From assembly GCA_965178585.1 (NCBI GenBank), contig OZ238267.1, forward strand, positions 1,922,001 to 1,986,000: a stretch of 64,000 nucleotides of DNA. The letters are read 5' to 3'. Shown here one piece after another: positions 33,569-42,177 of this stretch. Below the pieces are notes generated by a model that saw nothing but the letters and a program-made list of their open reading frames with translations, was not told the DNA's origin and did not search any database. The position numbers and the translations under genes are program-made. Source of the stretch: Marifrigoribacter sp965178585 (GTDB taxonomy: Bacteria; Bacteroidota; Bacteroidia; Flavobacteriales; Flavobacteriaceae). Positions within the stretch are counted from its first letter, which is position 1. Each line of letters opens with the position of its first letter.

Positions 33569-34966
33569 ATGAAAAAGAATATCTTCTTATTATTAATTAT
33601 TATTTCTCCTTTTTTTGTTTCTTGCTTTGATGATTTGGATGATAATGTTCAGCCTTCTTCTAATCAAGATATTGGAAATTTTATTTATAGAGGCCTTAAT
33701 TATTTTTATTTATATAAAGCAGATACCCCAGAATTAGCTGATGATTATTTTGCAAATCAAGATGAGTTAAATACCTTTTTAAACTCATTTGATTCACCAG
33801 AAGAATCTTTTGATTTTTTAAAATCTCATCAAGATCGTTTTAGTTTATTGGTTAGTGATTATAATGAATTAGAAAATGCACTAAACGGAGTTACTCTCAA
33901 TAATGGAATGGAGTTCGGATTGGTATATTATCCTGATGGAAGCTCTAATGTTTTTGGATATGTACGTTATGTTTTACCTAATACGGATGCTGAATCAAAA
34001 AACATAGAAAGAGGAATGATCTTTAACAGTATCAACGGACAGCAGTTAAATGACTCGAACTATTCAGAATTAATTTCACTCAATTCTTATGAAATAGGCC
34101 TAGCAACTTTTGATGGAACCACGATTACTCCTACTGGAGAAATGATAGAATTAATCAAACAACAATATACAGAAAACCCAATATTTCTTGCTGAAACATT
34201 AACGATACAAGGACAGAAAATAGGCTATTTGATGTACAATGCATTTACTAGGGATTTTGATTCTCAATTAAATGCAGCATTTTCACAATTTAAAGCAGAT
34301 GGAGTAACGGATATGATAATTGATTTACGATATAATGGTGGAGGTTCTGTAGAAACTGCCATTGATTTATCTAGTATGGTTACTGGGCAATTTAATAATC
34401 AAGTTTTTGCAAACGAACATTGGAATGCAGATAGACAAGCTGAATATGCTTCGCCAAAATTATTTAATAACGAAATTCATACAGGAGAATTAATAAACAG
34501 TTTAAATTTAAATAAAGCGTATGTTTTAACCACTAAACGATCTGCTTCTGCAAGTGAATTAGTAATCAATGGGCTTAATCCATATATTAATATGAAACAA
34601 GTTGGTGATACCACTACTGGTAAATATCAAGCTTCATTTTTATTATACGATGCTCCTGCTCCAAACTTTAGTAAAAGTCAAGCAAACTCTGGACATACCT
34701 ATGCAATGCTTCCTCTGGTTTTTAAAACATCAAATTCTGTAGGTTTTACAGATTACGCAGATGGTTTGTTTCCGGATATTCAATTAAAAGAAGATTATAC
34801 TAATTTAGGAGTTTTGGGAGATGTAAATGAGCCTTTACTTGCAGCTGCATTAAATGATATATTATCATTACCTCAACCACAAACCAGAACGAATATACAG
34901 TTTAGAGAGGTATCTGAAAACAAATCTCAATCACCTATTTACCAAATAATGGTTGCTGAACAGTAG
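33569..34966 (+). CDS. S41 family peptidase (C-terminal-processing-like) lipoprotein
   Basis: 465-residue lipoprotein with lipobox FVSC (C19). An N-terminal cap (about 35-105) and PDZ-like region (about 110-190) precede the tail-specific protease fold, whose catalytic section includes MIIDLRYNGGGSVETAIDL (249-267) and the nucleophile segment R324-SASASE330. An S41 family typical of flavobacteria; degradation or trimming of exported proteins at the envelope is inferred. It diverges from the sigma factor operon and is followed after 25 bases by a small MscS-like gene. Confidence 0.9.
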   Translation: MKKNIFLLLIIISPFFVSCFDDLDDNVQPSSNQDIGNFIYRGLNYFYLYKADTPELADDYFANQDELNTFLNSFDSPEESFDFLKSHQDRFSLLVSDYNELENALNGVTLNNGMEFGLVYYPDGSSNVFGYVRYVLPNTDAESKNIERGMIFNSINGQQLNDSNYSELISLNSYEIGLATFDGTTITPTGEMIELIKQQYTENPIFLAETLTIQGQKIGYLMYNAFTRDFDSQLNAAFSQFKADGVTDMIIDLRYNGGGSVETAIDLSSMVTGQFNNQVFANEHWNADRQAEYASPKLFNNEIHTGELINSLNLNKAYVLTTKRSASASELVINGLNPYINMKQVGDTTTGKYQASFLLYDAPAPNFSKSQANSGHTYAMLPLVFKTSNSVGFTDYADGLFPDIQLKEDYTNLGVLGDVNEPLLAAALNDILSLPQPQTRTNIQFREVSENKSQSPIYQIMVAEQ

Positions 34967-34991
34967 TTTTTGTAAATTATAAGTAATACTA

Positions 34992-35486
34992 ATGGAGAAG
35001 TTTCAAATTCAAATTATTCAAACAATTTTTGTTTTTTTAGCTTATATAATAGTCAATATTATTAGTTATTACATTATAAGTAAAGTAGGATCAAAATTTT
35101 CGTATTCTAATCCTAGAATTAAGGTTGTTAAGAAAATAATTCATTTTATTTATTTTGTTTTACTATTCAATTTCATTCTATTTATTTGGGGAGTAAAACA
35201 GTCTGAGCTTATGTATTTTGTTACATCGCTTTTAACTGTTTTAGGAATTGCTTTTTTTGCTCAATGGTCGATAATATCTAATATTACTTCATCTTTTATT
35301 ATTTTTTTCAATCATCCAGTAAAAATTGGAGATAAAATCTCAATTATTGATAAGGATTATAACATCCAAGGTGAAATTAATGATATTGGTATCTTCTTTT
35401 TAAGTATCGAAACCGAGGAGGGGGATAGTATTACCATTCCTAGCAATGTATTTATGCAAAAAATGATAAAAAAGAAAAAAGAATAA
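34992..35486 (+). CDS. Small MscS-family mechanosensitive channel-like protein
   Basis: 164-residue inner-membrane protein with three hydrophobic helices (about 10-32, 49-67, 72-100) followed by a small beta domain. The pore-lining helix and beta start LLTVLGIAFFAQWSIISNITSSFII then HPVKIGDKISI match the MscS core, but the large C-terminal cage is missing, since the usual length is about 280 residues. It may be a minimal channel or an accessory subunit. It ends 7 bases before the next lipoprotein gene. Confidence 0.82.
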   Translation: MEKFQIQIIQTIFVFLAYIIVNIISYYIISKVGSKFSYSNPRIKVVKKIIHFIYFVLLFNFILFIWGVKQSELMYFVTSLLTVLGIAFFAQWSIISNITSSFIIFFNHPVKIGDKISIIDKDYNIQGEINDIGIFFLSIETEEGDSITIPSNVFMQKMIKKKKE

Positions 35487-35493
35487 TCTCTTT

Positions 35494-36579
35494 ATGAAAA
35501 AGGCTCTAGCATTTCTTCTAACTCTTTTAGTTTTTAGTTGTTCATCCTTGCCTAAGGATCAGAAATCCATTGAGTTAATCTTTTTAGATGAATACGTTTA
35601 TCCAAATAATAAAATGTTAGATAGTACTATTATTGGTGGGCTTTCAGGTATTGATTATAGAAACGGCGAGTATTATTTAGCAGTAGATGATTCTAGAGTA
35701 CCCCGTTACTGCAGAGCTTTAATTGATATAAGTAATAAATCCATAAAAGATATTACATTTACAGAGGTTGTGATTTTTGAAAATGATGATTTTTATAAAA
35801 ATAACTTTTTAGATCTTGAATCAATACTAGCAGATTCTAATAACACTATTGTTTTAACTAGTGAAGGATCTATAAAAAATGGAAAAGATCCCTTATTATT
35901 TTCAACAACCAAAGAAGGTGTTTTAAATAAACAATACGAACTTCCAAAAAAATTCTTAGCTACTGCAAATCCACAGCCCATTCATAATAAAACATTAGAA
36001 GGTTTAAGTCATAGCTATCATAAAAAAGGATATTGGACCGCTTTCGAATTACCTTTACCAATAGATGGAACTGAACCCAAATATCAAGAAGCAGATTCAC
36101 CTGTTCGATTTACTTATTTTGATAAAAAAACAGGAAAAGCTACTAAAGAATATGTTTATCAATTATCTCCTATTACAAAACCTAATAAAGGAGAATTTAA
36201 CATCAATGGAGTTACCGATATTTTAGAGTTTAAAAACAATCATTTTTTTGTGATTGAAAGAACCTATCAAAGTGATTATGGATCTTATGGAAATACCGTA
36301 AATATTTATCACGCCTATGCAGATAAAAATATTACAAATTCAATTCAGATTAACTCTTTAAAAAAATCACCTTTTGTACCTTTAAAAAAGGAATTAATTT
36401 TCGAATTTGAAACTATAAAAGATAAGCTAACTGAAGGAATTATTGATAATATTGAGGGGATTACTTTTGGACCTGTTTTAGAAAACGGAAATCAATCTTT
36501 AATCCTAGTCTCTGATGATAATTTTCAAGCCTATGGCAAACAACTAAATCAGTTTATTCTACTCGAAATAAAAGAATAA
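35494..36579 (+). CDS. Esterase-like activity of phytase family lipoprotein
   Basis: 361-residue lipoprotein with lipobox VFSC (C16). The beta-propeller-type fold is recognised by IIGGLSGIDYRNGEYYLAVDD (about 46-66), LEGLSHSYHKKGYWTAFE (about 168-185) and EGIIDNIEGITFGPVL near the C-terminus, the pattern of PF13449 proteins. Members are described as phytase/esterase-like, but substrates are rarely known. Outer-membrane or periplasmic location is inferred from the lipobox. Probably cotranscribed with the MscS-like gene. Confidence 0.82.
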   Translation: MKKALAFLLTLLVFSCSSLPKDQKSIELIFLDEYVYPNNKMLDSTIIGGLSGIDYRNGEYYLAVDDSRVPRYCRALIDISNKSIKDITFTEVVIFENDDFYKNNFLDLESILADSNNTIVLTSEGSIKNGKDPLLFSTTKEGVLNKQYELPKKFLATANPQPIHNKTLEGLSHSYHKKGYWTAFELPLPIDGTEPKYQEADSPVRFTYFDKKTGKATKEYVYQLSPITKPNKGEFNINGVTDILEFKNNHFFVIERTYQSDYGSYGNTVNIYHAYADKNITNSIQINSLKKSPFVPLKKELIFEFETIKDKLTEGIIDNIEGITFGPVLENGNQSLILVSDDNFQAYGKQLNQFILLEIKE

Positions 36580-36631
36580 TATTTTTTATTATTAGCTATC
36601 ATTTATCATATTTTTAGTTTTTTAGATTTAT

Positions 36632-36639
36632 TACTTTTG
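36632..36639 (+). promoter_or_regulatory. -7 promoter element of the rnf operon
   Basis: TACTTTTG is an exact TAnnTTTG element 33 bases before the first gene (GTG 36673). The -33 region is T-rich but lacks an exact TTTG. It is the only candidate in the 93-base gap before the operon. Confidence 0.5.
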
Positions 36640-36672
36640 ACTCAATAAATGTAAAAGCAATTTTTTTTACTT

Positions 36673-37122
36673 GTGGAAAATTATAAACTAAATAGCTATC
36701 ATTCAGATACTAAAAACACTATACAACACGATGGGGTTATTACCAAAATAACTAACCAAAAGGTTACAGTATCTTTAAATGGAAATATAAACTGTGAAGC
36801 CTGTAATGCTAAAACAGTTTGTGGATCTTCCGAATCCAATCAAAAAGAAATTGAGGTTTTAACTACCAACCCTTCTTTACAATTAAACGACACTGTAGAT
36901 GTTATTATAAGTAAAGACTTGGGTATGAAAGCAGTATTTTGGGCTTATTTCCTTCCATTTATATTGATTATTTCTGTACTTATTATTTCCTCTTTATTTG
37001 TAAAAGAATGGATTGCAGGCCTCCTATCAATTTTTGTGCTTATCCCCTATTATTTACTGCTTTTTGTATTTAAAAAAGAATTTGTAAAATCATTTAAATT
37101 TTCAATACTAAAAACAACGTAA
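36673..37122 (+). CDS. SoxR-reducing system RseC family protein
   Basis: 149-residue RseC-like protein with a cytoplasmic N-terminal region carrying three cysteines (C41, C44, C50) and two transmembrane helices (about 90-110 and 115-137). In E. coli RseC works with the Rnf-like Rsx complex to keep SoxR reduced; in Bacteroidota it commonly precedes rnfB, as here, and is thought to support Rnf assembly or redox. The start is a GTG (36673). Its stop overlaps the rnfB ATG by one base (TAATG). Confidence 0.88.
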   Translation: MENYKLNSYHSDTKNTIQHDGVITKITNQKVTVSLNGNINCEACNAKTVCGSSESNQKEIEVLTTNPSLQLNDTVDVIISKDLGMKAVFWAYFLPFILIISVLIISSLFVKEWIAGLLSIFVLIPYYLLLFVFKKEFVKSFKFSILKTT

Positions 37123-38018
37123 TGATTATTTCAATTATATATAGCGCCCTATTATTAGCAGCCATTGGAGTTGTTGCAGCGGTTATATTGTATGTAGTTT
37201 CTAAGAAATTCTATGTATATGAAGATCCGTTGATTGCTGAAGTTGAAGACATCCTTCCAGCTGCAAACTGTGCTGGTTGTGGATCTCCAGGTTGTAAAGC
37301 ATTTGCTGAAAAATTAGTTGCAACTGAAGATATTTCAGAATTATTCTGCCCTGTGGGTGGAAATGATGTGATGAAAGTAGTTTCTGAAGTACTTGGAAAA
37401 GAAGTAGCAGAAAAAGATCCTACAGTAGCAGTTTTACTATGTCAAGGTTCTTGTGAGGTTAGACCAAAAACTACCGAATATCAAGGTCCTAGAACATGTG
37501 CAATTTCTGCAATGGTATATGGTGGTGAAACAGATTGTCAATATGGTTGCTTAGGTGATGGAGATTGTGTGAAGGTTTGTGATTTTGACGCAATGTATAT
37601 GAATGAAGAAACTGGATTACCAGTTATCATAACCGACAAATGTACTTCTTGTGGTGCCTGTGTAACAGCTTGCCCTAGAGATATTATAGAGATGCGTCCA
37701 AAAAACAAAAGAGATCTTAAAATATTTGTTGGTTGTTTAAATGAAGATAAAGCTGGAATCGCAAAAAAATCTTGTTCTGTAGCTTGTATTGGTTGTTCTA
37801 AATGTGAAGATATTTGTCCTAAAGATGCCGTAATAATGACGGACAATCTAGCGTATATAGACCCAATTGCTTGTACGCTTTGTAGAAAATGTGTGGAAGT
37901 ATGTCCAACCGATTCTATTATAGAAACTAATTTTCCTAAGAAAAAAGTAAAAATACCAAAAGATAAACCTGTTGTTAAGGAAAAAGTCAAATCTACTAAA
38001 ACCAAAGCTGATGCTTAA
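37122..38018 (+). CDS. rnfB: Rnf electron transport complex subunit B
   Basis: 298-residue ferredoxin-type subunit that accepts electrons for the Rnf complex. An N-terminal membrane helix (about 5-27) is followed by the Rnf-specific Fe-S motif C50-x2-C53-x4-C58 with C76, then several [4Fe-4S] motifs, including CTSCGACVTACP, CIGCSKCEDICP and CTLCRKCVEVCP. The lysine-rich C-terminal tail is dispensable. Gene order and one- to eight-base overlaps with its neighbours make it part of a six-subunit rnfBCDGEA operon. Confidence 0.96.
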   Translation: MIISIIYSALLLAAIGVVAAVILYVVSKKFYVYEDPLIAEVEDILPAANCAGCGSPGCKAFAEKLVATEDISELFCPVGGNDVMKVVSEVLGKEVAEKDPTVAVLLCQGSCEVRPKTTEYQGPRTCAISAMVYGGETDCQYGCLGDGDCVKVCDFDAMYMNEETGLPVIITDKCTSCGACVTACPRDIIEMRPKNKRDLKIFVGCLNEDKAGIAKKSCSVACIGCSKCEDICPKDAVIMTDNLAYIDPIACTLCRKCVEVCPTDSIIETNFPKKKVKIPKDKPVVKEKVKSTKTKADA

Positions 38019-39339
38019 GACATTTCCAAAAGGTGGTATTCATCCAAAAGAAAACAAAATAACATCTTCTAAGAAGATTAAAGTGATGTCTACACCTAAA
38101 GTTGTTTATGTTCCTATTGCACAACATATAGGGATTCCTTCTGAAATAATTGTTGAACGAAAGGAAAAGGTTATAAAAGGTCAGGTTATTGCAAAATCTG
38201 GTGGTTATGTTTCGTCTAACATTCACTCTCCAGTTGCGGGAACGGTTACTAAGTTAGATATGATCATTGATAGCAGTGGTTATAAAAAACAATGTATTGT
38301 CATTAGAACCGATCAAAAAGATGAGAGCAATTTTGAAAACAAAGAGTTTGAATTAATTAAAGACATCAATCAAACTCCTCAAGAAATACTTCAACATGTT
38401 TCAGATTATGGAATTGTTGGTTTAGGTGGTGCTACATTTCCTTCGCACGTTAAGTTAAATGTAAAAGAAGATAAAAAAATTGATTGTCTATTAATAAACG
38501 GTGTTGAATGTGAGCCCTATTTAACTGCTGACCATCGATTGATGCTCGAAAAAGCAGAGGAAATTATTGTAGGAATACAAATCTTAATGTTTGCTTTACA
38601 TATAGAAAGTGCAATCATCGGAATTGAAAACAATAAAAAAGACGCGATTAAAATATTAGCAAAAGCATGCAAACAAGATAAAAGAATAAAAGTAGCAGCC
38701 TTACAAGTAAAGTATCCACAAGGAAGTGAAAAACAATTGATAAAAGCCATTCTTAAAAGAGAAGTCCCAATTAATGGACTACCAATGGATGTGGGAGTTA
38801 TTGTTCATAATGTAGGAACTATTTATGCAATTTATCAAGCAATCCAACACAACCAACCTCTTATAGAACGTGTTGTAACCGTTACCGGAAAAAATATAAA
38901 TGAAGCATCTAATTTCTGGGTGAAAATTGGAACTCCCATCAAAGATTTAATTGAAGAAGTTGGTGGCTTACCTGAAGGTACAAGGAAGATAATTAATGGT
39001 GGTCCTATGATGGGAAAAGCCATTAAAAACACCGACGTCCCAATTACAAAAGGTACTTCTGGAATTTTAGTGATTTCTAAAAATGAAGCAAGCAGACAAG
39101 AAGCAAAAAACTGTATCCGATGTAGTGAGTGTGTTTTTGTTTGCCCAATGGGGTTAGAACCTCATTTATTAATGAATTTATCTGAAAAAGGGTTGTATGA
39201 AAGAGCTTCATTAGAAGATATATCTACTTGTATAGAATGTGGTTCTTGCAGTTATGTATGCCCTTCTCATCGACCTTTATTAGATTACATCCGTTTTGGA
39301 AAAGGTATTGTTAAAAAATTAGAATCTGAAAAAAACTAA
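38011..39339 (+). CDS. rnfC: Rnf electron transport complex subunit C
   Basis: 442-residue peripheral NADH-oxidising subunit with the NuoF-like fold: FPKGGIHPKENKI at the N-terminus, the flavin/nucleotide loop YGIVGLGGATFPSHVKL (about 132-148), and two C-terminal ferredoxin motifs, CIRCSECVFVCPMGLEP and CIECGSCSYVCPSHRP. I chose the ATG at 38011, which overlaps the rnfB stop by 8 bases and gives the normal RnfC start; an in-frame ATG at 37972 would add 13 residues encoded within rnfB. Confidence 0.96.
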   Translation: MLKTFPKGGIHPKENKITSSKKIKVMSTPKVVYVPIAQHIGIPSEIIVERKEKVIKGQVIAKSGGYVSSNIHSPVAGTVTKLDMIIDSSGYKKQCIVIRTDQKDESNFENKEFELIKDINQTPQEILQHVSDYGIVGLGGATFPSHVKLNVKEDKKIDCLLINGVECEPYLTADHRLMLEKAEEIIVGIQILMFALHIESAIIGIENNKKDAIKILAKACKQDKRIKVAALQVKYPQGSEKQLIKAILKREVPINGLPMDVGVIVHNVGTIYAIYQAIQHNQPLIERVVTVTGKNINEASNFWVKIGTPIKDLIEEVGGLPEGTRKIINGGPMMGKAIKNTDVPITKGTSGILVISKNEASRQEAKNCIRCSECVFVCPMGLEPHLLMNLSEKGLYERASLEDISTCIECGSCSYVCPSHRPLLDYIRFGKGIVKKLESEKN

Positions 39340-39340
39340 C

Positions 39341-40351
39341 ATGTCAGAAGAAAAAATTGTCATATCCGCCTCTCCACATGTACATTCCGACAGGACTTCA
39401 AAAAGAATCATGTATGATGTAATCATTGCATTAATTCCTGCTTTTTTAGTCTCCTTATATGTATTTGGAATTGGAGCTTTAATTGTAACTTCCATTGCAG
39501 TTATATCTTGTTTGGTTTTTGAATATCTAATTCAAAAGTTTATTTTAAAATCAGAAATTACAATTAGTGATGGTTCAGCTTTAATAACTGGTATTTTATT
39601 AGCTTTTAATGTTCCGTCTAATCTTCCAATTTGGATGATTATTGTCGGTAGTTTAATTGCTATTGGAGTTGCAAAATTATCTTTTGGTGGTTTAGGGTTT
39701 AATATTTTTAATCCAGCGCTTGTTGGTCGTGTGTTTTTATTAGTTTGTTTCCCTGTGCAAATGACGCTTTGGCCCACTCCTATTGTTAATAACACTACAC
39801 TCGTAGATGCTGTAACTGGTGAAACCACTTTAGGAATTATTAAAGAAGGTTTACTTTATGGAGAAACAATGACAACTATTAGTGCTCAAATCCCTTCAAC
39901 CCTAGAACTTTTTTTAGGTAGTACAGGTGGATCTTTAGGTGAAATGTCTGCTATCGCAATTCTACTAGGAGGTATTTATTTAATGTATAGAAAAGTGATT
40001 ACTTGGCATATACCTATAACCTTATTAGCTATTATGTTTGTTTTTACTGGAATCTTTTGGTTGATCAACCCTGAATCGTATGCAAGTCCATTAATCCATA
40101 TATTATCTGGTGGTGCTTTATTAGGAGCATTCTTTATGGCTACAGACCTTGTTACAAGTCCAATGACTAAAAAGGGTATGGTTCTATTCGCTGTAGGTAT
40201 TGCAATAATAACTGTAATAATACGATTTTATGGAGCCTATCCAGAGGGAATATCCTTTGCTATTTTAATTATGAATGCTTTTGTGCCATTGATAAATACT
40301 TATTTTAAACCTAGACGATTTGGAAGTAAAATCAAATCTAAAATCATATAA
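39341..40351 (+). CDS. rnfD: Rnf electron transport complex subunit D
   Basis: 336-residue integral-membrane subunit with about nine or ten helices, homologous to NqrB. The flavinylation-type motif reads D156-A-V-T-G-E-T162, with T162 the likely FMN attachment site; the usual Ala of the TGAT motif is Glu here. The segment FMATDLVTSPMTKKG (about 266-280) is another family signature. It lies 1 base after rnfC. Confidence 0.95.
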   Translation: MSEEKIVISASPHVHSDRTSKRIMYDVIIALIPAFLVSLYVFGIGALIVTSIAVISCLVFEYLIQKFILKSEITISDGSALITGILLAFNVPSNLPIWMIIVGSLIAIGVAKLSFGGLGFNIFNPALVGRVFLLVCFPVQMTLWPTPIVNNTTLVDAVTGETTLGIIKEGLLYGETMTTISAQIPSTLELFLGSTGGSLGEMSAIAILLGGIYLMYRKVITWHIPITLLAIMFVFTGIFWLINPESYASPLIHILSGGALLGAFFMATDLVTSPMTKKGMVLFAVGIAIITVIIRFYGAYPEGISFAILIMNAFVPLINTYFKPRRFGSKIKSKII

Positions 40352-40353
40352 CT

Positions 40354-40929
40354 ATGAGTAAAAAAGAGTCAACATTTATTACAATGACACTTTCCCTATT
40401 AATAATCACATTAATAGCAGGAATCTCATTAGGTTTTATAAATGATATTACTAATGGTCCTAAGGCTAAAGCTAAGTTAGAAAGAAAGGTAAATGCTTTA
40501 AAACAAGTATTACCCGAATTTAACAATGACGTGGTGAGTGAAGTACAACTCATAAAATTAGAAAAGGTAAAAGACAGTACAGAAATTTATCAGGGCAAAA
40601 TGAATGATAAAAATACGGGTACTGCTATTGTTGGATCTTCAGAAAAAGGTTTTAGTGGATTAATTAAAATTATGGTTGGTTTCAATCCAGATGGTACTAT
40701 CAACAATATATCTGTATTAGAACAAAAAGAAACACCAGGGCTAGGAACCAAAATAAAAGATGATAAGTTTATAAAACAATACAGAGGTAAAAACCCTTCT
40801 AATTACGACATAAGAACTAAAAAAGATGGTGGAAAAATTGATGCTTTAACTGGTGCCACCATAACAACTAGAGCTTTTAGTGAAGCAACACAACAAGCAT
40901 ACGATGTTTTTAATAACAACAATAATTAA
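40354..40929 (+). CDS. rnfG: Rnf electron transport complex subunit G
   Basis: 191-residue subunit with one N-terminal membrane helix (about 8-28) and a periplasmic FMN-binding domain. The flavinylation motif D163-A-L-T-G-A-T169 is intact, T169 being the predicted covalent FMN site. Upstream is the QKETPGLGTKI signature (124-134). Attachment needs the flavin transferase ApbE, which is not encoded in this window. It begins 2 bases after rnfD. Confidence 0.95.
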   Translation: MSKKESTFITMTLSLLIITLIAGISLGFINDITNGPKAKAKLERKVNALKQVLPEFNNDVVSEVQLIKLEKVKDSTEIYQGKMNDKNTGTAIVGSSEKGFSGLIKIMVGFNPDGTINNISVLEQKETPGLGTKIKDDKFIKQYRGKNPSNYDIRTKKDGGKIDALTGATITTRAFSEATQQAYDVFNNNNN

Positions 40930-40934
40930 AAGAC

Positions 40935-41540
40935 ATGGCTGAACAAATAAATCAAAAACAAAACTTCTTAAAAGGTATTATAAAAGACAACCCCGTTTTT
41001 GTAATGCTTTTAGGTATGTGTCCTACATTAGGAGTAACATCTTCAGCATTCAATGGTTTAGGAATGGGTGTTGCAACATTATTTGTATTATTAATGTCTA
41101 ACTTTGTAGTTACACTAATAAAAAATCAAATACCAAGTAAAGTTAGAATTCCTGCTTTTATTATTGTAATTGCTTCTTTCGTAACCATAACAGAAATGGT
41201 TTTAGAAGCTTTTATTCCATTTTTATACGAACAATTAGGAATATTTATTCCCTTAATTGTTGTGAACTGTTTAATATTGGGTAGAGCAGAATCTTTTGCT
41301 TCTAAAAACAATTTAAAATCCTCCATAATAGATGCATTAGGAATGGGAATTGGATTTACCATTGCACTAACAGCATTAGGAGCAGTTAGGGAAATTCTTG
41401 GAAGTGGGAGTTTATTTGATTTTAGATTTATTTCTGAAGATGCTAATACTTTTATCCTTTTCATTTTACCACCTGGAGCATTTATAGCTTTAGCCTATTT
41501 ATCAGTAGTATTCAATAAATTAACATCTAAAACTAGCTAA
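40935..41540 (+). CDS. rnfE: Rnf electron transport complex subunit E
   Basis: 201-residue membrane subunit with six predicted helices, paralogous to RnfA and NqrD. The start NFLKGIIKDNPVFVMLLGMCPTLGVT places the conserved cysteine of MCPTLGVT at the membrane centre, and LIVVNCLILGRAESFA holds a second conserved cysteine; the RnfA/RnfE pair binds a [2Fe-2S] cluster through these. It ends directly before rnfA with no spacer. Confidence 0.95.
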   Translation: MAEQINQKQNFLKGIIKDNPVFVMLLGMCPTLGVTSSAFNGLGMGVATLFVLLMSNFVVTLIKNQIPSKVRIPAFIIVIASFVTITEMVLEAFIPFLYEQLGIFIPLIVVNCLILGRAESFASKNNLKSSIIDALGMGIGFTIALTALGAVREILGSGSLFDFRFISEDANTFILFILPPGAFIALAYLSVVFNKLTSKTS

Positions 41541-42116
41541 ATGGAATACCTTATTATACTTATAGCAGCTGTTTTTGTCAATAACATTGTTCTTTCTCAA
41601 TTTTTGGGAATATGTCCCTTTTTTGGTGTATCTAATAAAGTTTCAACATCCATTGGTATGTCTGGAGCAGTCTTATTTGTAATGACGATTGCTACTTTAG
41701 CAACTTATTTATTACATCAATTTGTATTAGTTCCAACAGGGCTGGATTATTTAAGAACTATTACATTTATTTTAGTAATAGCATCATTAGTGCAAATGCT
41801 AGAAATTATATTAAAGAAAGTTAGCCCTCCACTTTATCAAGCCTTAGGTGTATTTTTACCACTAATCACAACTAACTGTGCAGTTTTAGGTGTTGCCATT
41901 TTAGCATTGGGGTTGGAAAATACCAGCCTATTAAAAGCTGTATTCTTTGCTATATCACATTCCATTGGTTTTGCTTTGGCATTAGTATTATTTGCCAGTA
42001 TTAGAGAACATCTTGAACTTGCAGAAATACCTAAAGGTATGAAGGGTGTTCCTATAATTTTATTAGTTGCAGGATTATTATCCTTGGCTTTTTTAGGATT
42101 TACTGGATTGGTTTAA
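41541..42116 (+). CDS. rnfA: Rnf electron transport complex subunit A
   Basis: 191-residue membrane subunit with six helices. Family signatures are NNIVLSQFLGICPFFGVSNK near residues 14-33 and LPLITTNCAVLGVAI (about 106-120), whose cysteines match those of RnfE and complete the shared membrane iron-sulfur centre. It is the last gene of the rnfBCDGEA operon. The downstream hairpin at 42125-42148 points mainly to termination of the opposite strand. Confidence 0.95.
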   Translation: MEYLIILIAAVFVNNIVLSQFLGICPFFGVSNKVSTSIGMSGAVLFVMTIATLATYLLHQFVLVPTGLDYLRTITFILVIASLVQMLEIILKKVSPPLYQALGVFLPLITTNCAVLGVAILALGLENTSLLKAVFFAISHSIGFALALVLFASIREHLELAEIPKGMKGVPIILLVAGLLSLAFLGFTGLV

Positions 42117-42117
42117 T

Positions 42118-42148
42118 TAAAAAAAGCACCTCACTTTCGTGAGATGCT
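42118..42148 (-). terminator. Terminator of the btuB/BtuG-like operon
   Basis: AGCA-C-CTCAC (42125-42134) pairs with GTGAG-A-TGCT (42139-42148) with one mismatch around a TTTC loop; on the minus strand it is followed by about seven T residues. The plus strand has no T-run after the stem, so it serves best as the end of the minus-strand B12 operon, though it may slow rnf transcription too. Confidence 0.8.
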
Positions 42149-42177
42149 CAATTAAAATAACAATTTTTCTTTTTCAA

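Noticed and set aside
37538..38005. 155-codon open frame antisense to rnfB
   Set aside because: It lies wholly inside rnfB, whose protein is strongly conserved, and shows no recognisable domain.
41126..41464. 112-codon open frame antisense to rnfE
   Set aside because: Shadow of a conserved membrane-protein gene; antisense of hydrophobic codons often stays open.
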